Origin: JAOPZW01 sp963788935
GTDB lineage: Bacteria > Actinomycetota > Thermoleophilia > Solirubrobacterales > Solirubrobacteraceae
Reading direction: 5' to 3'
NCBI GenBank assembly: GCA_963788935.1
Contig: CAWBIM010000003.1
Location: forward strand, 372,001 to 436,000
DNA: 64,000 nt
This document shows positions 8,864 through 17,365 of this stretch, in pieces (within the stretch, counting starts at the first letter, position 1; every line of letters starts with the position of its first letter). Made by a program: the position numbers and the translations under genes. The notes under the pieces are model-generated. The model had not been told where the DNA came from. It did no database searches and saw nothing but the letters and a program-made list of their open reading frames with translations.

Positions 8864-10356
8864 CAGCCGCCCATCAGGTAGTCGAGGAGCGGACCGGTCG
8901 CGGTGTCGGCCGGGGCCGCCGGCGTCGCAGCGGCCGTCGTCGTCGGCGCGTCGCCGGGCTCGGTCGCCGCCGTCGTCCCCGGCACGGCCTTGTCCGGGTC
9001 CAGGCCCCGCAGGTAGGCGTCCAGGCGGCGCAGGCCGGGGCTGCGGCGCGTGTCCGCGTAGCCCGGCGTCGCCGTGCTCGTCCCGGCGCTCGCCGCCGCC
9101 GCGTCGGCCGCGTCGGCTCCCGTGTCCTGGAAGTTCGCCGTGCAGTCCGGCGAGGAGCTGACCGTGTACTGCGAGCAGGTGTTGACGATCAGCGCGGCGC
9201 GCAGGTAGTGGCCGACGGAGTCGAAGCCGTTGATCGCGGCCACCTGGTAGAAGAGATAGTCCATCGCGCGCTCGATGCCGCCCGTGTCGCGCAGCGAGAC
9301 CGTGAGCGACTTGAGGTTGGCCGACAGCGGCCGCGCGGCGCTCGCGAAGCGCCCGAGGTCCTGCACGATCGGCCGGCTGCGCACGAGCGCGTCGCGCCCC
9401 ACGTCGGTCGCGTCGCCGAGCCGCTGCAGCGCGGGGTCGGCGGCCTGCGAGAACGGCCCGAGCTGGAGCACGAAGCGGTTGAGGTCGGGCGCGACCGCGT
9501 CGAGGTCGCCGAGCACCGGGGTCATCTCGTCCGAGAGCGACCCCAGGCGCGTCATCGTCGGGCGCAGCTGGCGCAGGAAGCCCGGCAGCTTGCGGATGTT
9601 CTGCTCGAGCGCGGTGTCCTTCGCCGCCGTCGCGGTCGCGACCGTGCCCGCCTGGGAGACGAAGTCGGCCGCCTGCCTCCGGTCGCGGGCGAGCGGGGCC
9701 ATGATCCGGTCCGAGTCGCGCGCGAGGCCCTCGAGCGTGCGGTTCTGGCCGCCGAGGATCGCCAGGACCTTGTCGGTCTCCTTCAGCGCCGGGTCGGCGT
9801 TGCGGATCGCCCGGCGCAGCTCGCCCCCGCGGCCCGCGACCGCCGTGCCGAGCTCGTTGAGGATGATCGACAGGCGCTGCTGCTCGGGCAGGCGCACGAC
9901 GTTCGCGAGGAGGTCGAGGTCGACCGGCCGCGAGGTCTGCGAGACCGGCAGCAGGTACTGGCCGCGGCCCTCGCCCCGCGTGATCCGCCGCAGCGCCGGC
10001 GGGGCCGGCGCGCCGTCCGGGCGCGGCTGCGTCGGCGTGCACTCGACGAACTTCTCGCCGATGAGCGACTGCGGGCGGATCGTGCACTCCGCGTCGCGGC
10101 GGAAGTCCTTGAAGCCCGCGCGGTCGATGCGCAGCACGACCGCGGCCTTCTGGTCCGGCGTCACGTCGAGCGAGTCGACCTTGCCGACCTTCACGCCCGC
10201 GACCTTCACGTCCTCGCCCGGGATGACCGAGAAGGCGTTCTCGAAGATCGCCCGCACCCGGTAGGTGCGGCGCGGGTCGGTCGACGCGCCGGTCGCGAAC
10301 ACGACGAGCACGCTCGCGGCGAGCAGGACCGAGCCGATGGCGAGGACGCGCTTCAC
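8863..10356 (-). CDS. MCE family lipid-binding protein, second in the operon
   Basis: A 497-residue MCE protein. I chose GTG at 10356, which overlaps the preceding TGA by four bases and puts a membrane helix (about residues 4-21) at the very N-terminus, rather than an upstream ATG at 10413 that lies inside the neighbour. The MCE domain (VKVAGVKVGKVDSL, then the strand IGEKFVECTP) spans about residues 35-120. A helical shaft follows, and an Ala/Thr-rich tail of about 90 residues. Two Cys in the helical part near the tail (NTCSQY and SPDCTANF) could form a disulfide outside the cell; that is a guess. It is part of the same lipid-conduit complex as its neighbours. Confidence 0.9.
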   Translation of the reverse strand: MKRVLAIGSVLLAASVLVVFATGASTDPRRTYRVRAIFENAFSVIPGEDVKVAGVKVGKVDSLDVTPDQKAAVVLRIDRAGFKDFRRDAECTIRPQSLIGEKFVECTPTQPRPDGAPAPPALRRITRGEGRGQYLLPVSQTSRPVDLDLLANVVRLPEQQRLSIILNELGTAVAGRGGELRRAIRNADPALKETDKVLAILGGQNRTLEGLARDSDRIMAPLARDRRQAADFVSQAGTVATATAAKDTALEQNIRKLPGFLRQLRPTMTRLGSLSDEMTPVLGDLDAVAPDLNRFVLQLGPFSQAADPALQRLGDATDVGRDALVRSRPIVQDLGRFASAARPLSANLKSLTVSLRDTGGIERAMDYLFYQVAAINGFDSVGHYLRAALIVNTCSQYTVSSSPDCTANFQDTGADAADAAAASAGTSTATPGYADTRRSPGLRRLDAYLRGLDPDKAVPGTTAATEPGDAPTTTAAATPAAPADTATGPLLDYLMGG

Positions 10357-11696
10357 GGACCGGGGAGGACGAGCGACGGGTCGCAGTCGAGGCTGCCGAG
10401 CGCGTCGCGCCACGGGGCCGAGCCGTCCGTGGGCGGCTGCGAGGCGGCGCCCGGGCAGCGGCGGACGAACCCGGTCTGCAGGCCCGCCAGGCGCTGGCTC
10501 GGGGCGATCGGGGTGAGCGTCCCGCCCGACGGGTTGTCGGCGAACGAGTAGGCGTTGAAGATCGGCTGGATGCGGGCGAAGTGGCCGTTGGCGTCGTAGT
10601 TCGCCGCGCCCACGCCGAAGTCGCGCAGCCAGCCGACGAGGTCGGAGGTGTAGGGGCGCGCGAAGCGCAGGACGGGCGTGGAGTCCTTCAGCGCCTGGGT
10701 CGAGTTGCGCAGCGCCGGCCGCGCCACCTGCTCCAGGCGCGGCGTGCGCCGCAGGAGGTCGACGAGGTCGTTGCCCGCGCCCGGGCGGCGGACGAGCGTG
10801 CGCAGGTCGGCGATCGTCGGGCGCGCGTCGCGCACGAGCGGGCGCAGCTCGGCGAGGAACGGCGCGAGGCGCTTCGTCGCGGGCTTCGAGGCCGCGACGA
10901 GCACGTCGAGGTCGTCGAGCGTCGCGCGGAGGTTGACGAACGTCGTGTTCGCCTTGCGCAGCGTGTCCGGCAGCAGCCCGAGCGCCCGGGCCAGCGACGC
11001 GTTCTCGTCGCCGATCGCCGCCGCGGTGGTGTTCGCGTTGGAGACGAGGTCCGCGAGGTCGCCGCGGCGCGCCGCGAGCGCGCCGACGGTCCTCGACGAG
11101 CTCCGCAGGAAGGCGTCGAACGTGTCCTGGTCGCGGACGACCTCGTCCACGAGCGCCCGCGAGGACGACAGCGCCGGGTCGAGGTACCTCGCCGCCTCGT
11201 TCGCCTGCCGCCCGCGCCCGACGTACCAGCGCGCGTTGCCCTGCACGAACTGCTGGAGCGCGGCGCGCGTCGGCGGGTCGAGCGTGTCGAAGAGCTCGTC
11301 GAGGTCGACGATCGAGGTCGTCGCGTCGGTCCGCAGCAGCGTCCCGCCCGGCAGCCGCGGCCGGCTGTTGGCTCCGGGGGTCAGCGCGACGTAGCGGTTG
11401 GCGATGCCCGACAGCGACGTCGCGCGGATCGTCGCCGTCGTCCCCTCGTGCAGCGGCGCGAAGTCGTGGCCGACCGCGATCTCGATCTCGGCCTCGTTGT
11501 CGTCGGTCAGCCGGATGTCGCGGACCGAGCCGACCCGGCGCCCGCCGACCTGGACGTCGTCGTCCTTGACGAGCTGGCCCGCGTCGTGGAAGCGCAGGCG
11601 GTAGGTGGTGCTGTCGCCGTCCCGCAGCAGGATGACGGCGACGACGGCGATCACGGCGACCAGCGCGAGGAGCGCGACGCCGCGGGCCGCCGTCAT
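10353..11696 (-). CDS. MCE family lipid-binding protein, first in the operon
   Basis: A 447-residue MCE protein and the first MCE gene transcribed. The ATG at 11696 is followed by a short hydrophobic anchor (residues 5-24), then the MCE domain at about 30-115 (VQVGGRRVGSVRDI and IANRYVALTPG), a helical shaft and a tail. It is separated from the upstream ATPase gene by 171 bases, the only sizeable gap within the transport operon; that gap holds a perfect palindrome, so the MCE genes may have extra control. Its stop overlaps the next MCE gene by four bases. The function is periplasm- or envelope-side lipid binding; the substrate is unknown. Confidence 0.9.
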   Translation of the reverse strand: MTAARGVALLALVAVIAVVAVILLRDGDSTTYRLRFHDAGQLVKDDDVQVGGRRVGSVRDIRLTDDNEAEIEIAVGHDFAPLHEGTTATIRATSLSGIANRYVALTPGANSRPRLPGGTLLRTDATTSIVDLDELFDTLDPPTRAALQQFVQGNARWYVGRGRQANEAARYLDPALSSSRALVDEVVRDQDTFDAFLRSSSRTVGALAARRGDLADLVSNANTTAAAIGDENASLARALGLLPDTLRKANTTFVNLRATLDDLDVLVAASKPATKRLAPFLAELRPLVRDARPTIADLRTLVRRPGAGNDLVDLLRRTPRLEQVARPALRNSTQALKDSTPVLRFARPYTSDLVGWLRDFGVGAANYDANGHFARIQPIFNAYSFADNPSGGTLTPIAPSQRLAGLQTGFVRRCPGAASQPPTDGSAPWRDALGSLDCDPSLVLPGP

Positions 11697-11812
11697 GCGG
11701 CAGCCTCAGACAGGCCCAGACGACCGGAATGTGGGGTCTTGGCGGTGAGCAGGTCTGGCGGGGGCGGAGGGCGGCGGAACGGGGCGGGATTGAATACCCG
11801 TTTGCGTTGAGC

Positions 11813-11826
11813 GCGTGTTAACACGC
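11813..11826. promoter_or_regulatory. 14-base perfect palindrome, possible operator before the MCE genes
   Basis: GCGTGTTAACACGC is a perfect palindrome inside the 171-base gap between the ATPase gene and the first MCE gene. It sits in a locally AT-rich patch with TATTCAAT about 20 bases downstream on the minus strand, which could be a weak -10. The symmetry suits a dimeric repressor, as in mce operons controlled by TetR or GntR types in other Actinobacteria. No binding protein is encoded beside it. Confidence 0.4.
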
Positions 11827-11867
11827 CGGTGGGACGGCGGGCCAACGCGCTGTTTGGCGGTGCAGGG

Positions 11868-12854
11868 CTATTCCATGCCGAGCGGCCCCTGGGACTCGCC
11901 GGAGAGGAACTGGCGGACGAAGGCGTTCTCGGAGTTGAAGAGCTCCTCGGCCGGCCCCGACTCGACGATCCGGCCCTTCCACAGCACCGAGATGTGCTCG
12001 GCCACACGGCGCGCGCTCATGATGTCGTGGGTGATGACGACGTAGGCGCCGCCGTTCTCCTCGTGGATCTCCTGGATGAGCTCGCACAGGAGCGCGGTGC
12101 GGACGGGGTCCAGGCCGGAGTCGGGCTCGTCGAAGAGGACGATGTCGGGGTCGAGGACGAGCGCCCGCGCGAAGCCGGCCCGCTTGCGCATGCCGCCCGA
12201 CAGCTCGTTGGGCATCTTGTCGCCCGAGTGCGCGAGGCCGACCTCGAGCAGGCGCCGGTTGACGATGTCGCCGATCTCGTCCTCGCCCTTGTCGGTGTGC
12301 TGGCGCAGCGGGAACGCGACGTTGTCGAAGAGGTTCATCGAGCCGAAGAGCGCGCCGTCCTGGAACAGGACGCCGAACTTCTTGCGCATCTCGAACAGCT
12401 CGTCGTCGGCCATGTTCGGGACCGACTCGCCGTGCACGAGGACGTCGCCCTCGTCGGGATAGAGCAGCCCGACCATGTGCTTGATGCAGACGGACTTCCC
12501 GGTGCCCGACGGGCCGAGGATCATCGAGATCCTGTCGTCCGGGATGGCCATGTTCAGGCCGCGGAGGATCTTGTTGCGGCCGAAGGACTTGTGGACGTCG
12601 ATGAACTCGACGGCGTCGGCGGCGCCCGTCGGGCGGTTGAGGCCCGTGTGCCACTGGTACTCGTCGGCCTCGCCGTCGCCCGCCTCGCGGACGACCGAGA
12701 CCCGCGACGCGGGCCGGTCGCCCGGCTCGTCGTCGCCCTCCAGGCGCGGGTCGCTCGGGTCGCCCTCGGGCTCGGTGTCGGGCGCCTCGTCGTGGGTGAA
12801 GCGCTCCTCGTCGTCGGGCTCGGGGCGCTCGAAGCGTTCCTCGTCCGGGTCCAT
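11868..12854 (-). CDS. MlaF/Mkl-like ABC transporter ATPase of the Mce system
   Basis: A 328-residue ABC ATPase that powers the YrbE/MCE lipid importer. The first 75 residues are a very acidic, disordered extension (rich in Asp, Glu, Pro) not found in typical MlaF. Then come Walker A GPSGTGKS (114-121), the signature LSGGM (218-222), Walker B IVLFDEP (238-244) and the switch His in ITHDI. The ATG at 12854 follows a clear GGAGG at a short distance. It lies two bases after the stop of the second permease gene. In mycobacteria the matching ATPase (MceG) is encoded away from the mce operons, whereas here it is inside, as in Gram-negative mla operons. Confidence 0.93.
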   Translation of the reverse strand: MDPDEERFERPEPDDEERFTHDEAPDTEPEGDPSDPRLEGDDEPGDRPASRVSVVREAGDGEADEYQWHTGLNRPTGAADAVEFIDVHKSFGRNKILRGLNMAIPDDRISMILGPSGTGKSVCIKHMVGLLYPDEGDVLVHGESVPNMADDELFEMRKKFGVLFQDGALFGSMNLFDNVAFPLRQHTDKGEDEIGDIVNRRLLEVGLAHSGDKMPNELSGGMRKRAGFARALVLDPDIVLFDEPDSGLDPVRTALLCELIQEIHEENGGAYVVITHDIMSARRVAEHISVLWKGRIVESGPAEELFNSENAFVRQFLSGESQGPLGME

Positions 12855-12856
12855 CC

Positions 12857-13651
12857 TCAACCTCCGATCGGGGCGCGGGGGTTCGCGCCCCAGAACAGCT
12901 GGGTGCCGAGCATCCCGATGAGGTGCACGAGCACGATGTTCATCACCATCGACTTCGCGGTCGCCGTGCCGACCCCGACCGGGCCGCCGCTCGCGTTGTA
13001 GCCGTAGTAACAGCCCACGAGGACGATGGCCGTCGCCATGAACATGCCCTTGAGCACGCTGTACAAGAGGTCGGGTGGGTTCTGGAACATCCAGAAGACG
13101 AGGAAGAACCCGCCGGAGCTCACCTCCCCGATCTGCTGCACCACCGCCAGGTAGCTCGCGAAGAAGCCGGCGCCGACCGCGGCGATGTACATGAACGGCA
13201 GCACGAGCCAGGCGGCGAGCAGGCGCGTCGCGCACAGGAAGACCATCGAGTCGATGCCCATGACCTCGAGGGCGTCGATCTCGTCGGAGATCCGCATGGA
13301 GCCGAGCTCGGCGACGATGCCGGTGCCGACCTTCGCGGCCATCATGTAGCCGAAGCCGTAGGGCACGAGCTCGCGCAGGTCGCACCAGGCGCTGAACACG
13401 CCGGCGTACGCGGGCGCGCCGACCGAGCGGTTGAAGTACGCGCCCTCGATCCCGCACTGCAGGCCGATGATGAACACGAGGCCCCAGATGACGAGCGTCG
13501 AGGAGAGCACGAGGATGCCCGCCTGGCGCAGCGCCTCGCCGAAGAAGCGGAACACGCGCAGGCCGTAGACCTGGCCCAGGACGCGGCCGCAGAACTTCGC
13601 GATCTCGCCGAAGTTGGCGATCCAGTCTTTCGGGACGGCGAGCCAGCCCAT
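12857..13651 (-). CDS. YrbE/MlaE-type permease, second copy
   Basis: A 264-residue membrane protein of the MlaE/YrbE family with five or six hydrophobic segments, the permease through which lipids cross the inner membrane. The conserved family core is clear: GYMMAAKVGTGIVAELGSM, then DEIDALEVMGID, which forms the coupling helix that contacts the ATPase. The ATG at 13651 shares its A with the TGA of the first permease gene (TGATG). Mce systems normally use two different YrbE proteins as a heterodimer, and this one is paired with the gene just upstream. Confidence 0.93.
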   Translation of the reverse strand: MGWLAVPKDWIANFGEIAKFCGRVLGQVYGLRVFRFFGEALRQAGILVLSSTLVIWGLVFIIGLQCGIEGAYFNRSVGAPAYAGVFSAWCDLRELVPYGFGYMMAAKVGTGIVAELGSMRISDEIDALEVMGIDSMVFLCATRLLAAWLVLPFMYIAAVGAGFFASYLAVVQQIGEVSSGGFFLVFWMFQNPPDLLYSVLKGMFMATAIVLVGCYYGYNASGGPVGVGTATAKSMVMNIVLVHLIGMLGTQLFWGANPRAPIGG

Positions 13652-14457
13652 CAGCGGATGACCGTGATCTCGGGGTGGGTGGCCAGCAGCGTCTGGGTGA
13701 AGACGTAGTTGAAGGCGAACACCCCGAGGAACGCGATCACGACCGCCTGGTTGACGGCGCGGCCGACGCCCTGGGCGCCGCCGGAGGCCGTCATGCCCTT
13801 GTAGCAGCAGACGATCGCGATGATCGCGCCGAACAGCGTGCACTTGAGCACCGAGCCCCAGAGGTCGGTGATCGACGCGTTCGTCAGGAACGTCGCGAAG
13901 AACGGCCCGAGCGGCGCGCCGTTGACGAGCGTCGCGATGACGCCGCCGAAGATGCCGAACAGCACGGCGTAGACGTCGAACAGGCCGGTCACGAGCATGA
14001 GCGCGAGGAACCGCGGGACGACGAGGTTCTTGACCGGGTCGACGCCGAGCACCTGCAGCGCGTCGAGCTCCTCGCGGATCTTGCGCGCGCCGAGGTCGGC
14101 GGTGATCGCGGTCCCCGCCACGCCCGCGAGCACGACGGCGTCGACGAACGGGGCGAACTCGCGGATCGAGGCGAGGACGAAGAAGCCGCCGAGGCGGTCG
14201 AGCGCCCCGAACAGGACGAGGAAGTTCGCCGCCTGCAGGCCCGGCGCGGCGTAGCCGAACGCCACCGTCGAGATCAGCAGCGGGAACCAGCACAGCCGCA
14301 GCGCGAAGAGGAACTGGCTGACGAACTCGCCCCCGTAGGGGTACGGCGGACGGAGGGCAGACACGATCGTCTTCCCCGTCAGGATCATCATGTCCCCGAC
14401 CTCTTCGAGCAGGTTCTTCGCGGGAAGAAACGCTCGGTCGGCGACGGATCGGACCAT
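13651..14457 (-). CDS. YrbE/MlaE-type permease, first gene of the mce operon
   Basis: A 268-residue MlaE/YrbE permease. The family core reads LAGVAGTAITADLGARKIREELDALQV with about five membrane segments around it. I chose the ATG at 14457 because a strong GGAGGGG lies seven bases upstream; an in-frame ATG at 14493 would only add a short Arg-rich leader. It is the first gene of the transport operon, and 140 bases separate it from the divergent lipoprotein gene, so the operon promoter should be in that interval. I could not pick a convincing -10 there. Confidence 0.92.
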   Translation of the reverse strand: MVRSVADRAFLPAKNLLEEVGDMMILTGKTIVSALRPPYPYGGEFVSQFLFALRLCWFPLLISTVAFGYAAPGLQAANFLVLFGALDRLGGFFVLASIREFAPFVDAVVLAGVAGTAITADLGARKIREELDALQVLGVDPVKNLVVPRFLALMLVTGLFDVYAVLFGIFGGVIATLVNGAPLGPFFATFLTNASITDLWGSVLKCTLFGAIIAIVCCYKGMTASGGAQGVGRAVNQAVVIAFLGVFAFNYVFTQTLLATHPEITVIR

Positions 14458-14581
14458 CCATCCCCTCCTCGGACCCAGGTCTGCGCGCCGCACGGCCGCG
14501 CGCGGGGCGGAACTCTATCTCTGCAGGCCGTAACGCCCGCCGCCGCCGGAACTGGCGGAATCCGAGCCCGCGGATCGGTGC

Positions 14582-14587
14582 TACCTT
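14582..14587 (+). promoter_or_regulatory. -10 element TACCTT for the lipoprotein gene
   Basis: TACCTT ends ten bases before the GTG at 14598, which leaves room for only a few untranslated bases. Confidence 0.4.
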
Positions 14588-14597
14588 CCGGCGCGCT

Positions 14598-15185
14598 GTG
14601 GAGGGCCCTCGCGCTCTGCGCCTCATCGCCGCGCCCGCCGCGGCCCTCGTCGTGCTCGGCCTCGCCGCCTGCGGGGGCGGTACGCGCCAGGACGCCGACG
14701 AGCCCACCGGCACGTACCGCGTCGCGATCGTGCGCTCGTCGTTCCCGGCGGCCCAGCGGCTGGCCGCGCCCGCCCGCCTGGTCATCGTCGTCCGCAACAC
14801 CGGGCCCCGGACGATGCCGGAGGTCGCCGTGACGGTCGACGCGTTCTCGAGCCGCAGCGAGCGCACCGACCTCGCCGACGCGCAGCGGCCGGTGTGGATC
14901 ATCGACCGCCCGCCGGCCGGCAGCACGACCGCCTACACGAACACCTGGGCCCTCGGCCGGCTCGCGGCCGGCGCGACGAAGCGGTTCGTCTGGCGTGTGA
15001 CGCCCGTCCAGCCCGGCACCCACCGCCTGCGCTACCGGATCGCCGCCGGCCTGAACGGCCGGGCGAAGGCCGTGCTCGCGGGCGATCGCGTCCCCGAGCG
15101 CGAGGTCACGGTGCGGATCTCGGCCCGCCCGGCCCGCGCGCGTGTGGACCCGGAGACGGGCGCGGTCGTGCACGGCGGCGGCTGA
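14598..15185 (+). CDS. small lipoprotein of unknown function
   Basis: A 195-residue secreted lipoprotein. The N-terminus has a basic start, a hydrophobic stretch and the lipobox LAAC at about residues 22-25, so the Cys should be lipidated. The rest is rich in beta-strand patterns such as RLVIVVRNTGPRTMPEVAVTVD, which resembles the start of a DUF4352-like or CARDB-like immunoglobulin fold. No enzyme motif is visible. It is transcribed divergently from the mce operon, 140 bases away, so a role in envelope lipid handling is possible but unproven. Confidence 0.75.
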   Translation: MEGPRALRLIAAPAAALVVLGLAACGGGTRQDADEPTGTYRVAIVRSSFPAAQRLAAPARLVIVVRNTGPRTMPEVAVTVDAFSSRSERTDLADAQRPVWIIDRPPAGSTTAYTNTWALGRLAAGATKRFVWRVTPVQPGTHRLRYRIAAGLNGRAKAVLAGDRVPEREVTVRISARPARARVDPETGAVVHGGG

Positions 15186-15298
15186 GGCAGGGCCGAGCCT
15201 GTTCGCGCCGAAACGCGCAAGGCGGCCACCAGCGCAACCGATGCGCGGGCCGATCTGTTTCACTGAGGGAGAACTCGACCTCTCGGAAGGGGAAGCGT

Positions 15299-16016
15299 TT
15301 GCGCGAGCGATTCGATGCCGGCACGGGACTCGTCGCCCTCGGGGCCGTGCTGCTGCTCGTGAGCCTGTTCGTCGACTGGTACGACCCGAGCGGAGACGCC
15401 TGGAACGTCTTCGAGATCGTCGACGTGGTCCTCGCGCTCGCGGCCGTCGCCTGTCTCGTCGCCGTCGTGCCCCGCTACGCCGGGCTCCAGCGCGCCGTCC
15501 CGTTCATCACCTTCGCCGCGCTGTTCATCGTCGCCGTGCAGGTGATCGACCCGCCGCCGGTCGCGGCGGGCGACGAGATCGTCGCGGGGGCCTGGCTCGC
15601 ACTGGGCGCCACCCTGCTCATGGCCGCTGGGCGCCGCGCTCAGCGCGGCGAGCATCTCCGTCACGGTCGACGTGCGCAGCCGTGACCGCCGGCGCCGCAC
15701 GTCGGCGATCGACGCGCGCGAGAGCCAGCGCGAGGAGGACCTCCCCGCCGCCGACGCCGCCGAGGAGGCCGATCCGGAGGCCGCCGGCCTGTGGCGCGCC
15801 CGCCGCCCGCCCTACGACGACCGCGCGCCGGCGGCCGAGAACGGCCCCGCCCGCCGGCGCCCCGCCGACGACGAGCCCGAGCCCGTCGAGGCCCCCGCCG
15901 GCGACGACGCCCCGGGTCCCGCCCCGCACGCCGGCGACCCGCCCGCGGGCTTCGACCCCGACCGCACGCAGGCCCTCGACCCGGTCGACCCGCCGCCGCG
16001 CGAGGACGGCCCGTGA
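15299..16016 (+). CDS. four-helix membrane protein with acidic tail (one frameshift)
   Basis: I do not recognise the family. A TTG start at 15299 follows a purine-rich GGAAGGGGAAG. The protein has four membrane helices in its first 120 residues (the first ends in LFVDWYDP, a pattern common in small actinobacterial membrane proteins). Near base 15626 there is one extra T: reading on without it joins ALGATLLMAAG to AALSAASISVTVDV and then a highly charged, Pro-rich cytoplasmic tail that ends at 16016. As sequenced, the first frame stops at 15685. The intact product would be about 238 residues. The stop overlaps the next gene by four bases (GTGA), which supports 16016 as the true end. Confidence 0.65.
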
Positions 16017-17335
16017 GCCCGGTCGGGACGAAGCTCGCGTTCGAGGTCCGCCGCTTCACGGCCTCGCCGGGCAGCCCCGACGTGGCCGTCCTCGAGCTCG
16101 AGGGGACCTTCCGCGCGCCGAGCCGCCGGCGGCTCGGCGCGCCGCGCATCCTGGCCGAGAACGCCGAGGAGCGCATCGAGATCGGCGCGGCCGACGGCGG
16201 CGACGCGACGGCCGATCCCGAGGGCGCGACCTGGCGCGCGAGCTTCGCGATCCCGCTGCGTCTGCTGGCCGGGGCCGAGTTCGCCCTCGCCGTCGGGCGC
16301 GAGCTGCTCGACCTCCCGCTGCCCGACCGCGACGCGGGCCCCGACGGGGCCACCGACCTCCACGTCCGCCTCGCGCGCGAGGCCAACGCCCTGCGCGCGC
16401 TGGCCGACGAGGCGCGCGAGGCCGCGACCGCCGCCCTGGGCCGCGCCGACGACGAGCGCGCCGCGCGCGAGCGGCTCGAGGCCGAGATGCGCGCCGAGCG
16501 CCACTCGCGCGACGAGCTCGCCGCCCGCCTCGCGCAGTTCGAGACCGAGCTCACCGCGCGCGACGAGGCGATGGAGCGCCTGAAGGCCGAGCAGGGCGAG
16601 GCGCTCGCGGCGCGCGACACCGAGGCCGAGGCCCTCGCCGACGAGCGCGTCGCCGTCGTCGAGGCCGAGGCGGCCGAGCTGCGCCGGGCGCTCAAGAGCG
16701 CGCGGGCCGACATCGAGCTCCTGCGCCGCGAGCGCGACCGCGCCGCCGGCCGCGCCGCCACCCTGCGCGCCGCCGAGCCGGCCGCGGGGCCACTGGTCGT
16801 CGAGCCCTCGAGGCATCCCGAGCAGGACGCCGCCGCCCCTCCGCTGCCGCTCCCCGAGGGCGAGGACGTCGGCCCGGTCCGCCCGGCCGCCGCGCCGTCG
16901 CCGGGCAGCAACGGCGACGGGCCGCACGACCGCGCGGACGAGGACGATCCGGCCGGCGAGCACGACGACGGCCCCGGCGTGAACGGCGGTGACGAGTCCG
17001 TCCCGCCGCCGACGACGATCGCCGGCGGCGCCGTGCGCGAGCCCGCCGCCGACGGCGCCGGCGACGCCACCGCCGAGCAGGACGCGCCGTGGTCCGACGA
17101 CGAGGAGACCGAGGGCGTGCGCGTCCTCGGCCGCCGCCGGCCCCGCCCGCGCAAGGGCGACGAGGCGCCGGTCGAGCCGCTGCCGGGGACCGCCGCGATC
17201 GGCGCGCGTCACATCGTCGCGGGCGACATGAGCCGCGCCGCCCGGATCGGGCCGTGGATCGCCCGCGCGATGGCGATCCTCGCCCTCGCGTTCGTGATCG
17301 CGGCCGTCGTGCTCATCCTGTCCGGGATGAACTGA
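16013..17335 (+). CDS. tail-anchored coiled-coil protein, unknown function
   Basis: A 440-residue protein that I cannot place in a family. Residues 1-110 form a soluble, strand-rich domain (FEVRRFTASPGSPDVAVLELEG). Residues about 120-255 are a long Ala/Glu/Arg coiled coil. Residues 260-400 are acidic and disordered. A single hydrophobic helix at the extreme C-terminus (about 418-438, LALAFVIAAVVLILSG) would anchor it in the membrane with the rest inside the cell. The GTG start overlaps the previous stop, so it is co-translated with the four-helix membrane protein, and the two may form a complex. It converges with the PucR gene; GGCCGG and CCGGCC around 17338-17350 could help termination. Confidence 0.75.
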   Translation: MSPVGTKLAFEVRRFTASPGSPDVAVLELEGTFRAPSRRRLGAPRILAENAEERIEIGAADGGDATADPEGATWRASFAIPLRLLAGAEFALAVGRELLDLPLPDRDAGPDGATDLHVRLAREANALRALADEAREAATAALGRADDERAARERLEAEMRAERHSRDELAARLAQFETELTARDEAMERLKAEQGEALAARDTEAEALADERVAVVEAEAAELRRALKSARADIELLRRERDRAAGRAATLRAAEPAAGPLVVEPSRHPEQDAAAPPLPLPEGEDVGPVRPAAAPSPGSNGDGPHDRADEDDPAGEHDDGPGVNGGDESVPPPTTIAGGAVREPAADGAGDATAEQDAPWSDDEETEGVRVLGRRRPRPRKGDEAPVEPLPGTAAIGARHIVAGDMSRAARIGPWIARAMAILALAFVIAAVVLILSGMN

Positions 17336-17365
17336 CGGCCGGACCGGCCCCGCTGCCGCCGCGCC

